From Lyophyllum atratum (Eukaryota > Basidiomycota > Agaricomycetes > Agaricales > Lyophyllaceae), in the NCBI GenBank assembly GCA_014905825.1, contig JACGCN010000051.1:1-64000 (forward strand): DNA of 64,000 bases, written 5' to 3'. The translations under genes were made by a program, and so were the position numbers. A model generated the notes under the pieces. That model was not told the DNA's origin, searched no databases, and saw only the letters and a list, made by a program, of their open reading frames with translations. Every line of letters starts with the position of its first letter. Position 1 is the first letter of the stretch. This document shows, in pieces, positions 12,596-25,400 of the stretch.

Positions 12596-13517
12596 GTGCC
12601 AGTTGATGGTGAGTCATCCGCAAGGCCTCGAGGGTTGTTTGGGTCTTTCTTTGTAAGTAGAAACATTGTGAACGACTATCTTTCTGGTGTCTCGGCAGCA
12701 AAGTCTTGCGCTGTCTTTCGTTATTGCACCAAGCGTAAGCACAGCCATTGACCCTTGGCGTCAGCTGCCTCATCCAGAGACTGAAGCTGGCGAGAGTAGG
12801 TCGGTACCTGGATCGATAAGGAAGAAAGCTGTGGGCGTCAAGATAGCAACATGGGCGTCCTCCCGTCGAGATCGAGGTGTTTTTGGACCGGTTCAGATTT
12901 TGAGGCCGGAGACTGTCCAGGAATAGATCTTGTGTGAGATCTGAGCAGCCAATCCACCGAATCAGACGGGAGTAGGACGGTATGATGCGGCTCCGTTCTC
13001 GAGAACGAGGAAACGATTTGTGGGGGCAGCAATGAGGCAGCAAGGTGCCTCGATATCCCCACAGGGGAAGTGTCCGAACGAAGTCAGATGCGGTGATTGA
13101 CGCGCACAGCTGCTGCTTACAAGTGAGCCGTCGAATCAGGCGAAGAGTGGGTCGGTTATGCCGTAGAATCAAGCAAAAGTATTGAGTTGAGAGCTGTGGC
13201 TGCTGTACAAGCGTTGTTGGCGGTGGGATGCTGAACGGAGGACAGGGTCAGAGTCGAGTCGTGCAGGGAGAGACAAGGGCTGTTCCTGGACCCTGTGCGG
13301 CAATTTCCATGTGTGGACGGAGCGAGACTGTGTGGCCAATGGGAAGCGTCGGAGCGATGACGCAAATATAGATTGGATCTGAGTTGGATCAAACAAAATT
13401 GAACCTGAAGGAGGGTCGGCGTCGTGGTCGTCTCGAGGCGCCCAATGTCTGTCAGACTCTGTCTAGTCGTCTAGAGACGAGACAATGCAAGCTACATCCA
13501 TCTAACCTCCATCTACC
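12596..13517. other. Gene-poor stretch
   Basis: No gene is supported. A 193-codon open frame on the minus strand (12591-13172) runs into the element's end and has random-looking Arg/Ser/Leu/Cys composition. Confidence 0.45.
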
Positions 13518-15470
13518 ATGTCCAAGTGGCCCTCCCGCTCCTCCTTGTACGCCCGCTCCGCCCTCGCCCTCACTCTCAAGCACCCACCCATTCTCGCGCG
13601 CTTACTGACCTTCATCGACTGGCAGACCCTTCATGCTGTCCTCGATACCTCCACCCAGGCTCGCGATCTCTTCAATGACCTAGTCTTGCGAGATATCATC
13701 CTCGCTCGCCTCGTACCTGGCTATGACGCCTGTCGCCATCCCGCGGCCAATCTAGACAACCTCGTTTCAATCGATATCCATCATCTACACCTCTTCTGTG
13801 AGTAGCCCCATCCTGTTCACCATCCATCACGTCTCATTTCTCTCCCAAGTAATTTCGCAAACCTTCCCGGTGCACCTCTATCCTACCCATGCTCTGCGCT
13901 CCTTGTTCTCGTTGCACCCCAACGACAGCAAATCTGAACCTCTGGCATCGTTAACCCAAGCCCACTCTCGTTTCACACTTATCCTGCAGTCTCTGGTTCA
14001 CTCGTCTCCGAATTTTTCCGTTCCGCTTGAACCACCTCACGCCCAGCTCTTTGAGAAGGTTTCGTCATCCCTCCCGGAGCTCTCCTCTCCAGCTCCCTTG
14101 TGCTACAAATATTCTCCGTCTCCCATTGCTCCACAGCTCTCATCCCGTCTCCACTCCAAACCGAAGTCCAAACTCCCATCAGGCTCCACTCGCCGCCTAA
14201 CCATATTCAAATCTCGCTCGTCCCCCCAACCACCACCCCCTGCAATCGAGCCGCATGCCCTCAGGGCCTATAGTTCCTCTTGGCGCCGATCTTGGCGCAG
14301 CTCCGCCTCGTTTCGCTTTGCCTCTGAACCTAATACCCCTCCGTCCGACTCGGACAATGAACTTGTCCCGCCTCGCAGACGTTATGTACCCAGCACCCCT
14401 CCGTCCAACTCCAATTCCCAATCCTCCCTGTCCCGAAGTTCCACCCCTACACCTCCCACATCTACCTCCAGCCCTAGCCCCCCTCCACCCCGTTTCCCGC
14501 TTTCACCTCTCTCTACACCCTCGCCATACGACTTTGCCCATGCGACTTCCCCGACACGCGCGCCGGTCCTCCGCGTCTACGTCCCTTGCTCGTCCCCCAC
14601 CCCTCGTCCCGAAACACTCATCCGCTGCGAGGAACAACTCGTCAACGCCGAGCTATGGGCGCACCTCTCCGTCGGCGACATCGTCGCCAACCTAGGGCAT
14701 GTACCTCTCTTCGACGAGTCTATCTGTACTCCAAAAGGCAGCATCAACAGCCGCCGGCGTTCACTCCGTGCCCCCCCGCCCGCGCCCATACCCGCAGAGA
14801 ACTGGATGGTATTCAACGGCACTTTCCTCGTGCCATTCTCGGCCACGCGTGCTGCACCCCTGCCCGTCCCCGACGCACTGACTCTCCCCTCACCCTTCTA
14901 CTACACGCACATCCTCTCGCGACTTGCGAATCCGGTGTTCACGCTCCGGCGTATGGCGCGGTTCTCCACGTCCCCGCACACCCGTCAGCCGGCGCTGCCT
15001 TCTGCTAACGATATCCAGATGCGGCTGGTCCATCTCCCGGCCAAGGTTCCGACGGCGCATGGGAATGGAAGTGCGCTGGTGCGGCGGTATAAATGGCTTG
15101 CACGGGTGTTCGTGCATGGACCTGTGGACGCGGACGAGCCTGAGTTGGGCGCTGGGTGGCAGAGCGAGTGGGTTCTAGAGGGCGATGGGACAAAGGAGGG
15201 CCGGGAGGCGTTGGTGGATTGGCTTATTGGGCGCGGACGTAGCGGGTTGGGGAAGGACAAGGGGAAGGGGAAAGTGGACGAAGAGTGGGAGTGGGAGTGG
15301 GAGCTAGTGAGAGAGAGGTGCAAGAAGGGACGGATATGGATGAAGTGAGTCCTCTTGGCATTGTGGCGTCGAATCTCGCTGACTTTTTGCCTCTGCGTAG
15401 GTTACTGAATGTGCGGAAGGTTGGGGACGGGGATCCTGAGACTGTGGGTACTGGAGGGTTAGTGCTCTAG
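13518..15470 (+). CDS. Large Ser/Pro-rich protein with F-box-like N-terminus
   Basis: Exons 13518-13797, 13850-15344 and 15401-15470 give about 614 residues. The first 90 (PPILARLLTFIDWQTLHAVL, then DLFNDLVLRDIILARLV) look like an F-box fold with leucine-rich helices, the usual adaptor surface for SCF ubiquitin ligases, but the match is weak. A long disordered Ser/Pro/Thr segment follows (SSTPTPPTSTSSPSPPPPRF). The C-terminal 200 residues are folded: NWMVFNGTFLVPF, FYYTHILSRLANPVFTLRRM, IQMRLVHLPAKVPT, RYKWLARVFVHGPVD and WQSEWVLEGDGTKEGREALV. They end in a basic/acidic KGKGKVDEEWEWEWELVRER. I do not recognise the C-terminal domain; it looks conserved rather than random. It stands alone, with about 0.9 kb free upstream and 1.1 kb downstream. 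Confidence 0.8.
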
Positions 15471-16617
15471 GATCCCACATACCTGTCTGCAACCACGCGC
15501 CGCGGATTCTACGCAATACTGCAGCGTGCAAAGAAGCACGCAAACTGGCCGTTAACGTTAAGTTCCATCGCAGGATACATGTCTAACTTATACCTCCTCT
15601 TACGACCGCACCTGTCATCCACCTCCTTTACTGACTTACACTTCACCAACACACATAATTTACCCAGAGACGATCTAGCCACGCCCATACTACCTTCATC
15701 CAATCACTACCTATAGACGAAAGAAGTCAAGAACAATTTCCCATCTACAACTTAATTATGTTTACCTACCCTAGTACTTACCACCTACCACTTCTTCTAT
15801 ATCCAATTCGTGCTATTTTATTACAATACATACCGACTCCCAATCATGGCACATCCGACTTCTCAATGCCCTGAGAGGAGCAAAAACGTCGCAGGACTTC
15901 AAGTGGATTGCGTGTGCAGATATGGTGCGACGCCATTAGAGAGCAGAATCCGGTTCGAGGGATTGAAAGCGTCGCGCGCCCTAGGTATAATGTGGTGGCG
16001 CGCGATGACTTTATGAATAGGAGAGGGAGGATTGCTGAACCCTCAACCTTTCCATTCGGCATGGATGCTGTAAGACCTGGCAGAGACTGACCTCTTGAGT
16101 TCCAAAAAACATCATGAACGAATATACCGGCGGCTAGCTTGTTGCCAATGCACCACAATATGTAAGCGTCCTGATGAAATGAGGCGAACAATTGCGTATA
16201 TGATTATCTTTCGATATGTAGTGTGGGCGACCACCTTTCGAAGATGCGGAAGATAGGGACGGAGGAGTCTGGACAAGTCCTCATTGATCCCCGTCGTTTG
16301 TACGGGGCTACACAGGAGTATCGGCAGGGGTCTGAGAGGGTCTAAGCAAGTTCGACCTGCCACATGCAACTTCCGGGTCCATGGGAGACAACAGTGCCCG
16401 CGTCGGCCAACGGTGAAGGAGTCCCGTAGAATCCAATGTCCTGCTAAAGTGTAATCTAGCACTTGGAAGCCGTTTCATGTTTTGAGACGACGATCGAGCG
16501 AGTGGTTGCGGAGCTCGGAACGTCGAGGCCGGGTACAAGGTTTGCTTATTGCATTATGTAATCGGACTGCTTTCTCGACTCTTACCACCACCACCACCGC
16601 TAACTCACAGATATATT
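15471..16617. other. Intergenic, no gene seen
   Basis: This holds the 3' flank of the preceding gene and the upstream region of Spn1/IWS1. A short CCA/CCG run lies at 16586-16600, just before the IWS1 start. Confidence 0.45.
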
Positions 16618-18015
16618 ATGGTAAGCGCTTGAGGTCTTTTCTACTTCACCCAGCTTAATTTGCTAAATTTTAGCCGCGCGACCTTGCACGCGAAGTCTTC
16701 GGAGGCTCGGAGTCTGAGCTTTCTTCAGATGAAGATGGTATGCTCCTTCCCCGTCCACCATGGGTGAAATATTAACCTATTGTGCAGACATCACCCGCCA
16801 GCAGATTCAGAAACCCCCAAAGCCCAAGGTGGTGCAGTTCACGTCGCGGGAAGATGCATACGAGTCCTCCGCAGGCGACAGCGAGGACGAGTATCAAGAA
16901 CAAAGGGCCAAGCCATCGCAAAGTAAACGCCCATCCGCGGCAAGGAGACGTTCTTCAACAGATGGGAAACCCGCTCAACGGAAGCGGAAACGAAAGGAAG
17001 CTGTTGAGTTCGATTTGAGCGAGTTGCCCCCAGAGCAAGGTAAGCTTGCGCAATATAGATTACGTTCTATTTTCTAATTGTTTGCTAACAACTATGGAAT
17101 AGCAAGCAAAATTCGTCTCGACATGCAGATAGAAGCAATCCTGAAAACTAAAAAGTCTTCGCGCCGGGGAAAGAAGAAAGCGAATGAGGAGGTTCTTGAC
17201 AGTTTTGCAGACGATGAGGTTGCTCGTTTGCGGGAAACGATGAACGCGGCTGCGGACGAAGACCAACGTGCAAATATGGAGAAGCTTCCTGCACTTTCCA
17301 AACTAAAGCTTCTACCGGAAGCTATGGACACCCTCCAAAAGTATGTCGTAGGATGTTCGTTTCTGCCGTATTGGTGTTCTAACTCGGATTTTCTTCTGCC
17401 CTCAGAGCATCTCTCGCCCAATCCATGATCGATAATAATCTTCTGGAAGCCGTCAGACGTTGGCTGGAACCCCTTCCAGACCGTTCACTTCCTGCTCTGA
17501 ACATACAACGTGAATTCTTCGCCATTCTACGCAAGATGGAGTTCATCGACGGTGCCGTCCTGAAGGAGTCTGGGTTAGGAAAGGTTATTCTCTTCTATAC
17601 GAAGTGCAAGCGCGTGACGCCAGACATCTCAAGAATGGCTCGGGAATTGGTGAGCGCATGGAGTAGGCCGATCATCAAGAGGTCTGCATCGTATAGGGAC
17701 AAGATCGTCCCCGTTATAGCCGACTACGGAGGCGACGGAGAAGGTGGAGGAAGTCAGGCGCCAGCGAGGGGAGCGGAAAAGTTGAACGCGATTATGGCAC
17801 GAGCCAAGGAGAGCGAGAAGCATCGGGTCAAGAGGAACGCTGTTTCGATTCCCCAGAGAGAGCTCGGGAATTACACTGTTGCGCCGAGGGCCAATGCTGG
17901 GCTGGGTATGGGTCTTGGAAGGGGGAGCACGAGCGTGGACGAGGATGTGGAAAGGAGGAAGAAAAACGCAGAGAGGCTGAGGATGCTAACAAGGAGGGCC
18001 GACAAAATAAAGTAA
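16618..18015 (+). CDS. IWS1: Spn1/IWS1 transcription elongation factor
   Basis: Spn1/IWS1 binds Spt6 and RNA polymerase II during elongation and mRNA export. Five exons give about 388 residues. The first exon holds only the ATG (16618-16620), followed by [20 protein letters not shown]. The N-terminal third is acidic and basic low complexity ([20 protein letters not shown]). The TFIIS N-terminal (LW) domain follows: [60 protein letters not shown] and [20 protein letters not shown]. The C-terminal tail is basic, [20 protein letters not shown]. The domain order and the conserved core are diagnostic. It is slightly shorter than yeast Spn1 because the acidic head is reduced. Confidence 0.95.
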
Positions 18016-18573
18016 CTGGGCTGACCGTTGACTTTTTAGTGTGCACTCGTCTTCTTTCAACCTCTCTTCTATTTGTATTACTCGTCAACTGTGTATCTAT
18101 CATCCATGCCATTATTATTCTGCGCTCACTGGAACTGCTCAGAGTCATATTCTTCCTTGATTCTTCCCATGACATCAATAAGGCATGGTACACTTTAGGC
18201 CGCCAATTTCGCGCTTGGTTGTGTTGCTCTCGATTATGTAGCGCTCCAATGGCCGAAATTGGATGAGATACTAGAGATACCTTGAAGGCTATGTAGGTGC
18301 GTTCTTCTGAGTGCATATAGTTGCGCTGCGGCGTTACTGGTCCTTGCTGATTTTTCTCGCGTTCAAGCCATGACATAAGGCGGCACAATCTCGCCGTTCA
18401 GCCACTACTATGACCGGCGTCTACGCTAGCAACAATCCGCAGTCTGTGCGCCGAATCTATCGGATATATACCCGTGGCCATGCTCTAAACTCGTTCCTTA
18501 CATTGAGTTGAACGACACCTTCAGTTTTAACGACAGTGAACCGACTTGGAACCGACCTAACCACTAATCATTT
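18016..18573. other. Intergenic, no gene seen
   Basis: This holds the 3' UTR of IWS1 and the upstream region of the ABC transporter. No coding frame is supported. Confidence 0.5.
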
Positions 18574-21500
18574 ATGGAGCCTATAAACTTCCTGCAGGAG
18601 GTACTCGGTGTCCACTCTAGAAACATATTTCAGGCTGGGTGCGTTCTTTTGTGTATACTGATTATATTGGTCGCTGATTTCCTCGCCAGGTTGGATCATA
18701 AGGAAACATTCCTGATTCCGTTGTACCTAGTCGCTATCTCAGCTTCGTTTCTTCTCGTCGACTACGTGCTGCATCATGTTTCCCTATGTGCCGACGCGTC
18801 TTCTGAGCTGGATGAGCCTCCAAACTCGTCCCCACCATCGGAAATCGTTACGAGAATCAGAGCACACGTGGCGCAACACGGAGGGGTGAACATCTTCAGT
18901 TACAAATTGGCGCGGTTTACTGGATGTCTGGCACTTCTTTGCCTATCGATTAATTCTATGGCGAAGGTTCAGCGGAAAGGACTGAGATGGGAAATTGGGA
19001 TACAGGAAGCTATGCTCATATGTTATGTACGTCGATCTATCTTACTACGCATCTATTGTTTTCTTATCTTCACCTCTCAGTTCTACGCTGCTACTTTGGC
19101 ATTGGTGTCCATTTGTTCCCAGCCGAAATGGAGTACTGTTGTCGCCCGACATCTCAATATCTTCCTAATCGCAACACTCGCAATATACACTCACCGGGAC
19201 CTCCTACCTCTTTCAACCTATGGGAACCAGCCTGTAGATATATCAGAAGGCTGGACCCTATGGGCGAAGATCGTTACCCTTGCGCTCACATGTCTAGTGA
19301 TTCCCCTGTCGATGCCTCGCCAACGCCTCCCCTTACAGACCAAGGTGAGATCTAACACCAATTTGATAGAATCTCATCTGACCCTGGGCTTTTAGGCTGC
19401 AAGCTCCAATATGCCTTCCAACCCAGAGGAGACTGCATCATTATTCTCTCTAATCACGTTCTCCTTCTTAGACCCGCTCATCTTCTTGGGATTTCGGCAT
19501 CGACAACTTTCATTCGATCAACTTCCACCTCTGGCAGAGTATGATCATGCTAGCCATATCAATAGTGACGCCTTTCGCGTAAGTCCCCTTAAGTTCAACC
19601 ATGTTACCAAAGCTAATAGGTTATCTCCAGTACATCGATGTGAATTCTCAGAAGTGCCATCTTTTTTGGGGTCTCTTGCGTGTATTTCGACGTCAATATG
19701 TAGTCCAAATAGCCTCACTCCTTGTACGAGTTGTCTCAGGCTTTATAGCGCCTTATGCTGTGAAAGAACTTCTTCAGTAAGTCTTACTTCTTCGTTCACC
19801 GCCGTCAAGTACTCATGTTGTGCTCCGCTAGTTACATAGAGACAGATGGTAAAAATGCACATTACCGACCATGGTTTTGGATTCTCTGGATGTTTGCGGG
19901 ACCAGCAGTTGGGGTCATCGGTTCTCAATGGTACACCTACTTTGTAGTGCGTTTTTCCGGCATTTTTTATATACAACCTGAACTAAAGCGGGTATAGACC
20001 TACACACGTCTACATCTAGAGTGTGTTATCACGCAGCTTGTTTTCGAGCATTCTTTACGTATTCATCTCAAGGCCGAAACGCCGTCAACGTCAGAAGCCC
20101 CGGAAACGCTATCACAGTCATCCTCTGATGCTGTTTCCAACGAACAAGCCACTGCAAGCAATCTGGTCGGGAAAATCAATAACCTTGCGTCCACCGACTT
20201 GGGAAATATTGGCGAGGGTAGCGACTGGGTTTTGTTGTTCACATACATACCTCTTCAGATCATACTGTGTGTCGCCTTTCTCTATTCCGTCTTGGGATGG
20301 AGGTCAGTACATCTCTTTCCTCGTATCTCTGCACACGATTGACTCCCTCCTTAGTGCATTCGTCGGTTTTGGTATTTTGGTGTTAACATCTCCAGCCCCC
20401 GGTTATGTTGCAAAGCGTATCCGAGATGTGCAGGTCATAAGGCTGAAAAAGACAGACTCTCGAGTGCAGACGGTCGCAGAAAGTAATAATTCACTTTGGT
20501 TCTGAACCTCCTTCAACGACTTACCTCCTCCTCCTCAATAGTGATCAGCGTCTTACGCATGGTCAAGCTATTTGGATGGGAGAAAAAGGTAAACGAGACC
20601 GCGGCGCAGAAGAGAGAGGAAGAACTGGTCACCGTCCGACGACGCCAACTACTAGAACTTCTGAGCGGCAATATACAGTATGTTATCTTTTTCCTTGTTC
20701 ATCCATACTTTTAAGCGTTTGAATAGTTTCATAACCCCGTTACTGACCATGATGGCTACATATGCCACCTAGTGAGTTGCAATCTTTTTCTACCGGCGCT
20801 TGACCTAATCTTTCTCCAGTGTTAGTTCCCAACCCGTCCTCTTGGCTTTACCTTGACACGGTCTAACTATTCATAGACGGTTGTCATGAAACAAGAATTG
20901 AGCGCTTCAAAAGTGTTCAGTTCCATCTCCGTTTTTGACATGCTCCGCGGACAGCTTCGAATGGTGTATACGACTGTCAATGCCGCCGTCACTGCCAAAG
21001 TTTCGCTCGATCGAGTGAACGACTTCTTACGCACTGTAGCTGGTCTCCTTGTCTCTCTTCTCGCAGGTACTGAGAGACACGTGTTTATCAGACTGAGCTG
21101 TTAGACAGCTTCCTCGAAAAGGCGACGACAGGTGAACCCAATAACGGGCAAGCGAAGAATGAAATCGGTTTCGCAAACGCGTCTTTCTCTTGGTCCAATG
21201 ACATTGAGTCATCTCCCACACCCAGGCGCAGGTTCTTATTGAAAATAAACCGCGAACTCATTTTTCGTCGTGGCCAAATCAACCTCATTGTAGGCCCAAC
21301 CGGATCAGGGAAAACATCCCTTCTCATGGCTCTTTTAGGCACGTAACTCTCATTCATGCTCAATTTCGACCCAGCCATGACCAGTTCACTCACAGGTGAA
21401 ATGCACTTCTTACCAAACGGGAATGATTCGTGGTACAGCCTCCCTCGAGAAAATGGTGTCGCTTACGCAGCACAGGAATCATGGGTACAAAATGGGACAA

Positions 21501-24500
21501 TCAAGGTGTGTGATACGTGCCAGTCCATTGCCCGCCTTGACAGATTAATGCTTAGGATAACATCATCTTCGGATTCCCGTATGACGAGGCCCGTTATAAG
21601 AAGGTCTTGTATCAGTGTTGTTTGGAACCAGACTTGGCTCTATTCGCGGCAGGAGATCAGACTGAAGTCGGTGAAAGAGGCCTGACACTTAGTGGTGGAC
21701 AGAAAGCCAGAATTACCCTTGCTCGAGCGGTCTACTCCGAAGCAACGACCTTGTTACTCGATGATATCTTGGCTGCCCTAGAGTGAGTAGAGCATGTGTC
21801 TTCATGGTCGAGTCGCAATACTGATTTAGACCAACATCACACTAGTGTTCATACTGCAAAATGGGTCGTGAACAAGTGTCTAGAAGGGGACTTGATCAAA
21901 GGAAGGACTGTTCTTCTAGTTGTGCGTCGTTGGCTTTCCTTTGACTGCAGTTTACACAGTGATCGCTAAGCCCTTATTCCTAGACTCATAATATTGGCAT
22001 GTTCCGTAACGTAGGCCTGGTCATTTCTATGGATCAAGATGGCAATGTTTTAAGCCAAACACCGATCACCGATCCTGCCGTACAAGTTCCAGCAATCGAC
22101 GAGGATATCGGACAAGCAAACGCTTCTCAGCCCTCAGTGGCACTAGAAGAATCTGTCACCGGCGCACTATTGGATAGCAAGTTGACGATACCAGAGGTGG
22201 TTGAGAAGGGACGTGTCAGTTGGAAAGCTCGTAGGTCAACTTTTCTATCTCGCTGTTCACTGGCTGTTACACCTAGTCCAGTGAAGCTGTACTTGTCGGC
22301 CCTAGGTGGTACCCACCCTATCCTGTTCTTCGTGGTTTCCGTCGGTGGACTTGTGATGTCCGAATTGTCAAACACCATCCAGGTCTGGTACCTGGGGTAC
22401 TGGGCTTCCCAGTATGAGCATCATCCAGCTTCAGAGGTCGATGTATCCCAGTAATTTTTTTTCGGTGATGTTGAATTCTCCGTACTGACTGAAAACCAAT
22501 GAATCTTAGCCATATCAGTGTCTATGGTGAGCCTTTTGTATGGCGCTCTTGATACATGATCAGCTAATATTACCGTCTAGCCGGTCTGCTGCTATTCGCT
22601 GTCATGATGTACTGTATAGCCCTGGTAGTACACATCCTTGGTACATTACGAGCGTCAAGAATTCTTCACGCCAGCCTGGTTGGGTCTGTGCTGGGCGCGA
22701 CACTGAGGTATCATCTATGTCTCGAGTGGCGAGAACCACTGAAATAACAAATGACGGCAGATGGCTTGATATAACTCCGACTTCACGACTGATTGCTCGA
22801 TGCACCCAGGATATCAGAGTCGGTATGCCTTCACCATCGTTCCGATATCGAGACCCATCATATTGACATACCCCCAGTGGATGGACCCATCCCCAATGGG
22901 ATATGGCGTCTCTACGGCAAGAGCACAATGGTCATGATGAAGTTCACCGCAATTATCATCATGACACCGATGTTCCTGGGTCCCAGCATCCTGGTCACCA
23001 TCTTAGGTGGCTTCTGCGGGCAGATCTATATAACGGCACAAATGCCTGTGAAACGGATGACGTCCAACGCGAAGGCTCCAATCCTTGGGCAGTGCGTGCT
23101 TCTACCTCCATCTCAATGTGTGCAACTTGACAGCTCACCTAACGCGTCGATCAGTTTCGGAGCTACTATGACCGGCCTAAGTGTGTCCAATTAATAAATC
23201 TGCTCGATGATCCCATGATCCTTACCCCATGTTGTGATGATCAGCTTCTATTCGGGCCTTCGGCGCGCAAGAGAAGTTTACTCAGGACTCGCTGCGGTAT
23301 ATCGATGGGTACACCCGCACGGCGCGCACGTTCTACAACGTGAACCGGTGGATCAATGTGCGGATTGGTCTTCTTGGCGCGCTGTTCTCTGCGAGCCTCG
23401 CTGCCTATCTTGTATACTCTCATAAACTGTCCGCCGGTAATATCGGCTTCTCACTGACCACAGCAAGCAAGTTGTTATTCCTCTACTACTGTAAGTAATA
23501 TTTGCTCAACCATCTCGTGTTGCCTCTAGTTTCCTTCAGCACCGAGCTGCTCGGGCTTGTCAGGGACTTGAATGAATTTGAAGTACAGTGTGAGTATCGT
23601 GTATTGCCTCTCCTGACGTATCTGACATGCGCGAAACACAGCCAATAGGTGGGAGTCACCAAAGTTCGTCTGACCCAGGCCAATATATCTCTATCCCAGT
23701 CTAGAGCGTATACAGAACTATCTAGAAATTGAGCAAGAGCCAAAGAACACCCAGAGCGGAGTTCCTCCAGCCTACTGGCCTGCCAGCGGTGACTTGCATG
23801 TTGAGCATCTATCTGCTCGGTACTCGCAAGGCGGAGCCAGAGTGCTTCGAGACCTCTCCTTCCAAATTAAATCTGGAGAGCGCATTGGCGTCGGTGCGTG
23901 GTGTTTTGCCTCGCGCCATGTTTTTAGCTTTATACCGTTCGTTTTGGCTCTTGTCAGTGGGAAGAACTGGGGCAGGGAAGGTGAGTCAAAGTAACCTCTT
24001 TAATGAGAGCATGAGCTAAAGCAACGAGTCATTTCTATCATCAGAGCTCATTGACGCTTTCGCTTCTTCAATGCATGCTTACGGAGGGTAGCGTGCGCTA
24101 TGACGGCTTGGACACGAGTTCCATCAACTTGGACGCGTTGCGGTCCAAGATCACCATTATACCCCAGATTGTGGGACTTCTTTCATATCAGTATCGCCTT
24201 CTTGATATACTAAGCTCCTGAACTAGCCCGAACTCCTCAGTGGCACATTACGGCGCAATCTCGATCCTTTCGAACAGTACGACGATGCCACGCTGAACGA
24301 CGCGCTCCGCGCGGCGGGCATGACTTCCTTGCAGACTGCAACGAGCGGCAAAGGCAAAATCACTTTGGAAACTTTCATCTCGGGTGGTGGCGATAACCTC
24401 TCGATTGGACAACGTCAGATCCTGGCTTTGGCGAGGGCCATTGTGAGAGGTGGGAAGCTTCTAATCTTGGATGAAGGTTTGTCGATCGTCATGACCGTTT

Positions 24501-24976
24501 ACACCCCGTGGCTGATATTTAGGGGTTATTAGCCACTTCTGCTATTGGTATGTCGGCTTATCAGCTCTGCACTTTATCATACTCAGAGGCCTAGATTACG
24601 AAACCGATGCTGTGATTCAATCTTCCCTTCGGAGGGAACTTGGGAAGGATATGTCGTTGATTATTGTTGCACATCGGTTGCAAACTGTCATGGACGCTGA
24701 TAAGATAGTAAGCCAGTTCCCGACTCATCTCACCAGGGCCGCTACTTATATATCTCGTCATCAGATGGTGTTGGACGCTGGTGAAATCGTCAGTACATTT
24801 CCATCCTACTTGAGTGGCGTGAGATGTATCATAATGCTCTGTTGTAGGTCGAATTCGACACCCCTGCAACGCTGCTAGGGAAGACAGACGGACGCCTCCG
24901 TGCTCTCCTCGACGCTTCGGGCGACCGTGACGCACTTTATGCCATGTCGAGAAGGGCTACAGGAGGTGTGGCATGA
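18574..24976 (+). CDS. ABCC-family (MRP-type) multidrug ABC transporter
   Basis: This is a full-size exporter of the MRP/ABCC type, moving conjugated or amphipathic compounds across the plasma or vacuolar membrane. The layout is an extra N-terminal hydrophobic domain, TMD1 (ITQLVFEHSLRIHLKAE; VLRMVKLFGWEKK), NBD1, TMD2, NBD2. NBD1 has Walker A GPTGSGKTS, signature LSGGQKARI and LLLDDILAALD, where Asp replaces the catalytic Glu, the usual degenerate ABCC site. NBD2 is canonical: GRTGAGKSS, LSIGQRQI, LLILDEATSAID. More than 25 introns of about 50-60 nt break the gene. Several exons are tiny: 17 nt (22510-22526), 7 nt (23642-23648), 23 nt carrying NBD2 Walker A (23958-23980), 15 nt carrying ATSAI (24533-24547), and a likely single base at 20820. 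With these, the frame is open from ATG at 18574 to TGA at 24974-24976. The substrate cannot be told. Confidence 0.93.
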
Positions 24977-25400
24977 AGATTTGCGATTGGCGCGCAGCTG
25001 AGAAGCTTGGTAGATTAGAAGTTCTAGGCACTCGCTAGGCACCAGCTTGAATGGACTAAGCTAGGAATGTTGGATGGAAGTTCTTGCGAGGCATATGTCA
25101 GGATATCCAGGAACAGCAGTTGGCGTTGTGACACATTTGGGCAAGAGCAGGTATGTTTCGGGATGGTTGCCATTACAGCGGAAGGAAATGATCGAGCTAC
25201 GGTATACCTCCTGGATGGATAAATATGAGTGATGTTCGCTGTCGGTAGAAGATCTGATGGAGGGGGCCACGATGCAGGGCACGTTGCAGGAAGTTGTGAT
25301 CGGAGACTGAAAAGTCGCCACACATAACACGTTTGAGCATCTGGAAAGTTACATCCTCGTTCACCGCCAAATATCTGCGAGCCGCCCTTCCTTTCATTCA
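24977..25400. other. Intergenic, no gene seen
   Basis: This lies between the ABC transporter stop and the next start. A 125-codon minus-strand frame here has no recognisable content. Confidence 0.45.

Noticed and set aside
12591..13172. 193-codon minus-strand open frame next to the inverted-repeat element
   Set aside because: Random Arg/Ser/Leu/Cys composition, no family resemblance, and it overlaps the element's terminal repeat.
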